Assembly: GCA_013791675.1 (NCBI GenBank)
Contig: VMTI01000268.1
Span: forward strand, 1-5,069
Length of the DNA: 5,069 nucleotides
Reading direction: 5' to 3'
Origin: a bacterium
GTDB lineage: Bacteria; CG03
Of the stretch, positions 1 through 4,761 are shown in pieces. How positions within the stretch are numbered: the first letter of the stretch is position 1; each line of letters opens with the position of its first letter. The position numbers and the translations under genes are program-made. The notes beneath the pieces were generated by a model. That model was not told where the DNA came from. It was given only the letters and a program-made list of their open reading frames with translations, and did not search any database.

Positions 1-141
1 ATACGCTTCCTGCAGTAAAACAGAGCTTGATTTAATTTAACAAAATGAGCTCTAAATGCTTTAATAAAGAGGTTCTTTGATGATAGAAAATAACGGGAAA
101 TATAATTGTCGCTGAACCCTAAAAATAATTGTCGTTAAACA
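1..141 (-). mobile_element. Probable end of an IS21-like insertion sequence (rest lies beyond the left edge)
   Basis: Read on the minus strand from position 141, the DNA starts with TG and carries two near-identical 16-nt units, GTTTAACGACAATTAT and GTTCAGCGACAATTAT, spaced 23 nt apart. Short repeated subterminal units just inside a TG end are typical of IS21-family elements (istA/istB), and the GCGACAATTAT-type motif resembles ends I associate with that family; this is recall, not a search. Positions 1-100 are AT-rich with no open frame of useful length and no recognisable IstA start or IstB tail. The neighbouring nuclease gene gets its stop codon at 135-137 from inside this end, which fits an insertion into that gene. 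An unrelated pair of short direct repeats remains possible. Confidence 0.45.
102..140. repeat. Two direct repeats of 16 nt, period 23
   Basis: On the plus strand ATAATTGTCGCTGAAC (102-117) recurs as ATAATTGTCGTTAAAC (125-140), with 14 of 16 positions identical and a 7-nt spacer. I read them as the subterminal transposase-binding repeats of the IS end described above. Two units are too few to call iterons or a CRISPR array. Confidence 0.6.
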
Positions 142-572
142 AAAGAAAGAGTATAATCAAAATGAACAGAGTTTATTATATCAATTAGCCATTGTTTTTC
201 AGCGTTATTCAGATTCCCGGGAGAATTACCCGTATAATGATTTCGTAAATCTTGAAGTATACTTTGTAAAGTCGATAATTGAAATCTTCCCGCTCCTCCA
301 TAGAATTTAATTTCAAATGACCTTTGGCCTTCACAATAAAAAATTATATCTGCCGCAGATTTAGTTTGTGGAACTTCTACGTGTGGATTATCAATGGAGT
401 ATTGCTGCTTTAGCCCCTCTTGGATTAGAAAGCCAATTATTTCTTCAATTTCTTGACCTTTCATATTAAATGGCCTTTGCGATAACACCGCCAATACTTT
501 TGAAAGATAACTGTCCTCGTGCCCCTGATGGGCCTTTATTAAAGTTCTCACAATTCCCTTTGTTGTTAACAT
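135..572 (-). CDS. PD-(D/E)XK restriction-endonuclease-like protein, probably truncated at the C-terminus
   Basis: This 145-aa protein has a textbook PD-(D/E)XK core: D75 in the strand 'ADIIF', then 'FEIK' giving E87 and K89 (D-x11-E-x-K), followed by 'YGGAGRFQLST'. Residues 37-101 align with residues 39-105 of the 287-aa protein at 2002-2865, with no gap up to the catalytic strand and a single 2-residue gap after it. Both end that block in 'FQLST/LQLST'. I infer a Type II restriction endonuclease subunit that cuts DNA in the cytoplasm. The length is about half that of the relative. The stop codon (TAA, 135-137) falls in the putative IS end, so the original C-terminus is probably lost. The start is supported by an AAGGGA ribosome-binding site at 584-579. 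It follows a C-protein-like gene fragment by 12 nt, the usual C-then-R order. The enzyme may be inactive; its recognition sequence cannot be read. Confidence 0.6.
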   Translation of the reverse strand: MLTTKGIVRTLIKAHQGHEDSYLSKVLAVLSQRPFNMKGQEIEEIIGFLIQEGLKQQYSIDNPHVEVPQTKSAADIIFYCEGQRSFEIKFYGGAGRFQLSTLQSILQDLRNHYTGNSPGNLNNAEKQWLIDIINSVHFDYTLSFV

Positions 573-578
573 AACTTT

Positions 579-584
579 TCCCTT
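579..584 (-). promoter_or_regulatory. Ribosome-binding site of the 145-aa nuclease-like gene
   Basis: AAGGGA on the minus strand, 6 nt before the ATG at 572-570 and directly after the TAG stop of the preceding regulator fragment. It fixes the start of the nuclease-like gene and implies co-transcription of the two. Confidence 0.6.
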
Positions 585-700
585 CTATTGTTCAAAAAAA
601 CTTTCGAAATGAACATCTACTGCTTTCAAAAGTCTTTCAATTATAGCCAAACTTATATTTTTTGCGCCGCTCTCACTTCTACAGATATAAGTTCTATGTG
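585..700 (-). pseudogene. C-terminal half of an XRE-type regulator resembling R-M controller (C) proteins
   Basis: This gene is too short to stand out as an ORF. Translating the minus strand from about 698 to the TAG at 585-587 gives 'HRTYICRSESGAKNISLAII' followed by 'ERLLKAVDVHFESFFEQ'. It matches the second half of Cro/C1-type helix-turn-helix proteins, and the 'RTYI...E.G..NISL...L.KA..V....FF' pattern is especially common in controller proteins that time restriction-endonuclease expression. The recognition helix and the two last helices are visible. The N-terminal helices are missing: upstream the frame stays open only to a stop at 735-737, and that stretch is hairpin DNA of the adjacent element, without a start codon or HTH similarity. 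The gene therefore appears cut near position 697-700 by an insertion. It sits 12 nt upstream of the nuclease-like gene, as expected for a C-R pair. A regulator from a different system is possible. Confidence 0.65.
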
Positions 701-889
701 AAAACCCCACGGCCAAGCCCGTGGCGCTTTGTTTTCACTTTGCGAGTTCCGCTCGACGCCCTTTGGGCGAGATACCATTCACACACTGGCATGCTCGTGG
801 AATTTTGCCCCTTTCGGGGGTTTTTGTACAATTTTAAGTTTTCGGGTCGCGGCAGGAGAAACTATGAGCTTTGCTCGATTTGGCAACGA
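698..889. repeat. Hairpin-rich inserted element between methyltransferase and regulator remnant
   Basis: This block is GC-richer than the AT-rich genes on both sides. Inverted repeats visible: GTGAAAAC (698-705) with GTTTTCAC (731-738), enclosing CCACGG (707-712) with CCGTGG (719-724); GCCC (758-761) with GGGC (765-768) around TTT, plus CTCG/CGAG arms at 752-755 and 743-746 or 768-771; CCCC (808-811) with GGGG (816-819). On the minus strand the last is a CCCC-GAAA-GGGG stem with a GNRA loop. On the plus strand it is followed by TTTTT (821-825) and looks like an intrinsic terminator. The left boundary coincides with the break in the XRE gene, and the right boundary with the A9 tract where methyltransferase similarity ends. 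I see no clear terminal inverted repeats or target duplication. It could be a MITE/REP-like element or a structured RNA. Confidence 0.5.
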
Positions 890-2005
890 TTTTTTTTTCT
901 CCATTAGAAATAGATATTCGTGGTGTTTACCGTTACTGTTTATCCATTCGTTTGTCCAACGCATATTTCCCATTACATTTTTTTTATAATCAATTTCAAT
1001 TGCTTTTAACAATTTGCCCGATTCATTGATTATGTCATTCAACTCTTGCTTTGTAGTCCGTCCTCCTGAGCTGTACGACAATAAAATGTAGCGAGATTTG
1101 GTTTTTTGTATCAGACTACGTAATGCTTGCATAGCGATAAATGAACCGCTCTCATCTTTTCTAAACTCTTCAAATACAGAAGCTGACACTTGATCTCTGC
1201 TATCCTCTCTACGATTTGCTTTGCCAAAAACTATGGGTTTGTCATGGTTAATAATTGTTGTCCAAATGTGATAATACGAAGCATAGCGCACTCTGCTAGG
1301 CGGCATTTTTTCGTTGTTTGATCCATACGGTGGATCAAAATAAACAAAATCAAACTCATTATTTGATATAGATTCAAAAATATCACCTCGTATAACTTTG
1401 GTTTCGCCCGTGCATTCAAAACGATGAGGTAATTTCATTACCATATCTTTATGCGAGCGAGATGACCACTCTGATAAATACGACACATAATGCCCGAGCG
1501 TGCTGTCAACCGAATCAAGTGCATAAATTAAGCTAGTAAGGATCATGCATTTATCTGCCCATTCTAAACTTAAGTTCTCTATTTCATCTCGTATCGCATC
1601 TAACTTGCGAGTATTTTTTGCTTGAAATGGTCGTTTTGTTCCTGATAGTTCTGCCCCATAATGTTCTGTGTACCACCCATCGTATCCCTTCAAGTTATTT
1701 AGATGATCTATTATTTTTTGATAAAATTCATTTGATTTACTTGAACGCAGATAACAAGTCGCCAATACTTCAGACCACATCGCAATATCACTTGACGTAG
1801 TGTTATACCCTAATTGAGCAAATGCTTGAGAAACGCGAGTAGATCCACTAAAACCATCAAGTACATTTTTAACTCCTTCTAAGTCATTTAAAATTCCGAG
1901 AATGTAAGGTAACATTTTAAGCTTTGAACCGGCATACTTTATCCCTTCCGTCTTAGGTATTGTTGGAATCGTTTGGCCGTATATATTTAATTGCTGGCTA
2001 ATCAT
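779..2005 (-). CDS. D12-class adenine-specific DNA methyltransferase (Type II R-M modification enzyme)
   Basis: This 408-aa enzyme would transfer a methyl group from S-adenosylmethionine to adenine N6 (EC 2.1.1.72), protecting host DNA from the partner nuclease. Motifs in order: motif X 'KYAGSK' at residues 23-28; motif I 'VLDGFSGSTRVSQAF' at 48-62, binding the cofactor; 'SSD' at 71-73; a variable region at about 90-200 that probably contains the target-recognition part; catalytic motif IV 'DPPY' at 224-227; 'YILLSYSS' at 306-313; and a final strand 'HHEYLFLMEK' at 361-370. This order is the alpha class of D12 methylases. The start overlaps the stop of the upstream nuclease gene (ATGA, 2005-2002), implying coupled translation. 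Residues after about 372 (KKK encoded by A9 at 898-890) lie in the hairpin element and are not expected of the family. The catalytic part seems intact, so the enzyme may still work with a foreign ~36-residue tail. The recognition sequence is unknown. Confidence 0.88.
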   Translation of the reverse strand: MISQQLNIYGQTIPTIPKTEGIKYAGSKLKMLPYILGILNDLEGVKNVLDGFSGSTRVSQAFAQLGYNTTSSDIAMWSEVLATCYLRSSKSNEFYQKIIDHLNNLKGYDGWYTEHYGAELSGTKRPFQAKNTRKLDAIRDEIENLSLEWADKCMILTSLIYALDSVDSTLGHYVSYLSEWSSRSHKDMVMKLPHRFECTGETKVIRGDIFESISNNEFDFVYFDPPYGSNNEKMPPSRVRYASYYHIWTTIINHDKPIVFGKANRREDSRDQVSASVFEEFRKDESGSFIAMQALRSLIQKTKSRYILLSYSSGGRTTKQELNDIINESGKLLKAIEIDYKKNVMGNMRWTNEWINSNGKHHEYLFLMEKKKSLPNRAKLIVSPAATRKLKIVQKPPKGAKFHEHASV

Positions 2006-2865
2006 AAGGTTTTTAATCTATCTATATCTTTTTGCAATATCTTATTCGCAAATTGGTGCCCTTGCTCCGAGCTATTTAATGCAAGGCTAAATAATTTTAC
2101 AAGAGTGTGATTGTGTGAATAATCTATCCAACCATTTGTGAGTGAATCAAAATAAGATATAGCGTTTTTTGTGTGTGTCCAAAGCCCTCGTTGCAATGCA
2201 TTTGCGGATGCACCACCATATCTAATTTCGCAAATATAATTACTATTCTTATCAACAAACATAAAAATTGGATGCGCCCTGCCTTTCCCTGATATTACTC
2301 TTTTTGATTTAACGTCAAATTTTTGCTTTCCCCCAATATAGATAATTCTGCAAGTTTTGATGCTCGCTTTTTTATGATCAAAAATCATTATATTGCACCG
2401 TTTTTTCCCCTCGTTATAAATAAGTGGCATGACATTGATGCTGTTAAAATCTGAAAACTCTTTGGACTTGAAAATTTTTTTGATTTTCTTTTTATCCATA
2501 ATGTTTTTACCTTGCTTTTCAAGAAATGGAAACATTTTCTGATGTCTATCTGTTGACAGTTGAAGAGGACCGTCACCATATGCCTTTAAACTTAACGGAA
2601 ATTCTGCTTTGTTAATTTCATTTATGATCACAATGTCTTCTTCATGTTCTTTTGCTCGAAACAAGTCCTTGCCTACATGAATGCTTTTGTAGTCATACAT
2701 AAATTGGTTGATGAACTCGGCCATGCCTATCTCTGCCAAATCACCATGCGTTTTATTGCCTATCAATCGCATTGTAAAAATATTTGACAAAGTATTTATA
2801 ACCAAATGTTTGTTCTTACTCGCCAATAGCTTAAATCTGTTCTTAAAGTCGTTGTATATTGCCAT
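2002..2865 (-). CDS. Probable Type II restriction endonuclease paired with the methyltransferase
   Basis: This 287-aa protein is encoded directly upstream of, and overlaps by 4 nt, the D12 methyltransferase, the classic place for a cognate restriction enzyme. The likely nuclease core is E45 or E50 in the helix 'HGDLAEIGMAEF', D77 in 'EEDIVI', and K94 in 'PLSLKAYGDGPLQLSTD'. In the x-K strand the usual D/E is replaced by S92, so the fold would be a PD-(D/E)XK variant. A second conserved-looking block is 'ICEIRYGGASANALQRG' at 211-227, just before a C-terminal helical part with W229 and W246. The N-terminal ~105 residues align with the 145-aa protein at 135-572. No signal peptide or membrane segment is seen. 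ATG at 2865 is chosen because it lies 5 nt from a strong TATAAT and begins a continuous domain. I do not recognise the exact specificity family; activity is inferred from context and partial motifs. Confidence 0.7.
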   Translation of the reverse strand: MAIYNDFKNRFKLLASKNKHLVINTLSNIFTMRLIGNKTHGDLAEIGMAEFINQFMYDYKSIHVGKDLFRAKEHEEDIVIINEINKAEFPLSLKAYGDGPLQLSTDRHQKMFPFLEKQGKNIMDKKKIKKIFKSKEFSDFNSINVMPLIYNEGKKRCNIMIFDHKKASIKTCRIIYIGGKQKFDVKSKRVISGKGRAHPIFMFVDKNSNYICEIRYGGASANALQRGLWTHTKNAISYFDSLTNGWIDYSHNHTLVKLFSLALNSSEQGHQFANKILQKDIDRLKTL

Positions 2866-2870
2866 TTTTT

Positions 2871-2899
2871 ATTATACAAAATTTTAAGGCCTCTGAACA
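2871..2899 (-). promoter_or_regulatory. Candidate promoter of the R-M operon, suggesting a leaderless mRNA
   Basis: On the minus strand a perfect TATAAT (2876-2871) lies only 5 nt before the ATG of the endonuclease gene. A weak -35-like TGTTCA (2899-2894) sits 17 nt upstream of it. No Shine-Dalgarno sequence is present between promoter and start. Transcription would begin at or next to the ATG, giving a leaderless message. Leaderless transcripts are known for several R-M regulatory genes. Confidence 0.5.
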
Positions 2900-3128
2900 C
2901 GCACCTCTCCCTTAAATCGATTTTACCCAAATACCTACAGCCCCTTTTTCGTTCTAAAACCAGAACCGTCCCCATTACCCTTACTTTCGGCAAGCTGTAA
3001 GTTTTTTAACTGTCAATACCCCGTCAAGCGTTCAGTCCGGACCCCTTCCGCCATCTGCGGGGTAGGACTCCACACGCCACGACGCCCCCACGATTAACAA
3101 CAGCGCTATATGTTGCGGGGCGGGCCCC
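2885..3128. repeat. Gene-free intergenic stretch with several inverted repeats, possible mobile-element remnant
   Basis: No convincing gene is seen here. From left to right the stretch holds these inverted repeats: GTTCT (2951-2955) with AGAAC (2962-2966); CTTAC (2980-2984) with GTAAG (2997-3001) followed by six T, a weak plus-strand terminator shape; AGTCC plus ACCCC (3034-3038, 3041-3045) with GGGGT plus GGACT (3059-3063, 3065-3069); and CGCCCC (3083-3088) with GGGGCG (3117-3122), enclosing CAACA (3098-3102) with TGTTG (3111-3115). The string AGAACCGTCCCC (2962-2973) resembles sequence I associate with the flanks of IS200-like REP-associated transposase elements. That is memory only. It lies exactly between AT-rich R-M DNA and GC-richer chromosomal DNA. 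Confidence 0.45.
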
Positions 3129-3131
3129 TAT

Positions 3132-3686
3132 TTGATAACATTGAAGGTGCTTAAAAAAGAAAAACTCGTCAGAAAAAACAGAATATATAAGGGCAAAGCT
3201 GTTGATTTTTTAGCCGACATTATCCGGCTTCAAAACGGCAAAACAGCTGTCAGGGAATATATGGGGCATCCAGGCGCCGCGGCGGCCCTGCCGGTTCTTT
3301 CCGGCAACAGAATTGTTCTGATACGGCAATACCGCTATCCCGCGGGAAAATTCACTCTTGAAATACCGGCCGGAAAAATGTCACCCTGCGAAAAACCGCT
3401 GGCGTGTATCAAAAGAGAACTAAGAGAGGAAGCGGGTTTTGCCGCGGGAAAATTTATCCTTCTGTCAAAATATCAGCCCAGCGCGGCTTTTTCAACTGAA
3501 ACAATATATGTTTATGCCGCCCTTAATCTCAAAAATGTCGGCGCGGCACCCGATGACGATGAATTTATAGAAAAAAAAGAATTTGACATGGACGAAGCAA
3601 TTGAAATGATCAGAAAAAATAAAATAGGCGACTCAAAAACCGTTATTGCTCTTCTTTTATGGAAGGATTTTCTAAACGGGAAGTGA
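3132..3686 (+). CDS. nudF: ADP-ribose pyrophosphatase, Nudix hydrolase family
   Basis: This cytoplasmic 184-aa enzyme would hydrolyse ADP-ribose to AMP and ribose 5-phosphate (EC 3.6.1.13), clearing a reactive NAD by-product. The Nudix box is perfect: G81-x5-E87-x7-R95-E96-L97-x-E99-E100-x-G102-F103. E96, E99 and E100 would bind the metal ions. Upstream, 'LIRQYRYPAGKFTLEIPAG' (63-81) is the usual lead-in for this subfamily. Downstream, 'YQPSAAFSTE' (114-123) carries the proline typical of ADP-ribose-specific members. Length is normal for NudF. The start is uncertain: TTG at 3132 has no good ribosome-binding site, and TTG at 3141 and GTG at 3147 are alternatives. The frame runs open upstream to a TAG at 3063-3065 without another usual start, so the native start may have been replaced by the adjoining repeat-rich DNA. 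The 3' end overlaps the convergent PorV-like gene by 44 nt. Related sugar-nucleotide substrates cannot be excluded. Confidence 0.9.
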   Translation: MITLKVLKKEKLVRKNRIYKGKAVDFLADIIRLQNGKTAVREYMGHPGAAAALPVLSGNRIVLIRQYRYPAGKFTLEIPAGKMSPCEKPLACIKRELREEAGFAAGKFILLSKYQPSAAFSTETIYVYAALNLKNVGAAPDDDEFIEKKEFDMDEAIEMIRKNKIGDSKTVIALLLWKDFLNGK

Positions 3687-4761
3687 TTTTCGCGATCTTT
3701 GCGGCCAATATCTTAGCTTTTGTATAATCAGGATCCAGTATCAAAACTTCATTAAGCTTTTGCTGGGATTTTTCATAAAAACCCTGTTTGAAAAAATATT
3801 CGGCTTCACGGTAAAGCCGCACTTTTAATGTGGAATACCCCAATTGTATCCCTATGGATAAAGCGTGCACGGCATCACCAAATTCAGTAGAACTGAAACC
3901 ATAATCAACCGAGAATCTGTCATATTTTAATCCCACGCCGGCGCTTACGCCCATAACGGAATCAATTGTGTTCATTCCCGCGCGGAAGTTCAAAACTTTC
4001 ACTGCGGGTATTTCTACTCCAAAAGACTGCAACGACTCACCCTCGGAAGGAAACGTGAAGGCCGTCGATAAACGGCTTCCCAAAAAGATGCAATTCACAC
4101 CTGCCCTCATAATTGATGGAATTTTTTGCGGAACTGTCCCGAGGCCAAAATCCATTTCGCTCAACGGCATAAAATATGAAAAGCCGGTGTTTAAAAACCA
4201 AAGCTTGTATTCCGCGCCGCAAAGCAAAGCCGACGCTTTCGCCTCATTTTCGGACGACAAACGCTGGCTTATACTGACAAAACTTACGCCGGACAAAAAT
4301 GACCTGGCGCGATAACCCGCTCCCGCGGCGAAGAAAGAATCGCCGGCGTCAATTGAACCCATCGGAGTATCAAGAGCGCTGTATGCGTCAATACCGCCGT
4401 AATCCGAAGTTAGCGAATAAAACCCGGCGGTAAAAGCGGCATTAACCGGTAAATATACCGAAACACTCCTGAGAGAGATATCCTCCCACCATAAAACCGT
4501 GCCGGCGCTGAATGAAGGCCTGGAAACAGACGCGGCGTGTGATGGATTAATCAAAAAAGAACCGGGCCCGGGCCGAGAAGCGTTTGCTCCGCCCAAAGCC
4601 AGGCTCAAAGGATCCGCCGGAACAAAAAGCATTGAAAGAAACGAAGTTTCCGCCGCAAATGACGGCGCTCCCAAAAAGATTGCCACAGCAAGCATAAACA
4701 TAAAACAAACCCGACAGATGATATTCGACGGGGCTCTATGAGATAGGGGTTTAATGGTCAT
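3643..4761 (-). CDS. PorV/PorQ-like (UPF0164-type) outer-membrane beta-barrel protein with C-terminal TPR
   Basis: This 372-aa protein has an export signal: a basic n-region, a hydrophobic core at about 19-31 ('CFMFMLAVAIFLG'), and a likely signal-peptidase site in 'PSFA-A' after residue 36. The mature N-terminus, 'FLSMLFVPADPLSLALGGAN' (41-60) then 'LINPSHAASVS' (70-80), matches the 'gA..lgmGga..a.....s.~NPA.la' opening of PorV-family proteins. About 240 residues of alternating, aromatic-rich strands follow, as in an outer-membrane barrel, closing with 'VDYGFSSTEFGDAVHALSIG' (285-304). An extra segment at 317-350 ('REAEYFFKQGFYEKSQQKL' to 'LDPDYTKAK') is one TPR unit, presumably periplasmic. 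PorV in Bacteroidota shuttles Type IX secretion cargo. Here the upstream overlapping gene ends in a T9SS-like C-terminal domain, supporting a related export role. GGTG, 8 nt before the ATG, is a fair ribosome-binding site. Function in this organism is inferred. Confidence 0.75.
   Translation of the reverse strand: MTIKPLSHRAPSNIICRVCFMFMLAVAIFLGAPSFAAETSFLSMLFVPADPLSLALGGANASRPGPGSFLINPSHAASVSRPSFSAGTVLWWEDISLRSVSVYLPVNAAFTAGFYSLTSDYGGIDAYSALDTPMGSIDAGDSFFAAGAGYRARSFLSGVSFVSISQRLSSENEAKASALLCGAEYKLWFLNTGFSYFMPLSEMDFGLGTVPQKIPSIMRAGVNCIFLGSRLSTAFTFPSEGESLQSFGVEIPAVKVLNFRAGMNTIDSVMGVSAGVGLKYDRFSVDYGFSSTEFGDAVHALSIGIQLGYSTLKVRLYREAEYFFKQGFYEKSQQKLNEVLILDPDYTKAKILAAKIAKITSRLENPSIKEEQ

Noticed and set aside
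102..140. CRISPR array or iteron origin
   Set aside because: Only two units with a 7-nt spacer; better explained as subterminal repeats of an insertion sequence.
808..825. GCCCC-TTTC-GGGGG-TTTTT as an intrinsic terminator
   Set aside because: It has the right shape on the plus strand, but no plus-strand gene lies upstream, and on the minus strand the stem is not followed by T. Kept only as part of the hairpin element.
662..907. Plus-strand open frame of 81 codons (and a second one at 729-989) across the hairpin element
   Set aside because: It lacks a convincing ribosome-binding site, overlaps both the XRE fragment and the end of the methyltransferase gene on the other strand, and its sequence is dictated by the hairpins; likely a spurious frame of a repeat.
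2796..2993. Minus-strand open frame of 65 codons overlapping the start of the endonuclease gene
   Set aside because: It runs through the inverted-repeat region and out of frame into the endonuclease gene, with no recognisable protein features.
3083..3131. Integron attC-like site
   Set aside because: A nested palindrome is present, but no GTTRRRY/RYYYAAC core pair was found at its ends and no integrase is in view.
2885..3131. tRNA or other known structured RNA in the gene-free stretch
   Set aside because: Hairpins are present, but no cloverleaf, T-loop motif or riboswitch core could be recognised on either strand.
3968..4741. Open frames of 60-115 codons on both strands within the PorV-like gene
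   Set aside because: They are out-of-frame shadows of the 372-aa gene, which has a signal peptide, family motifs and a ribosome-binding site.
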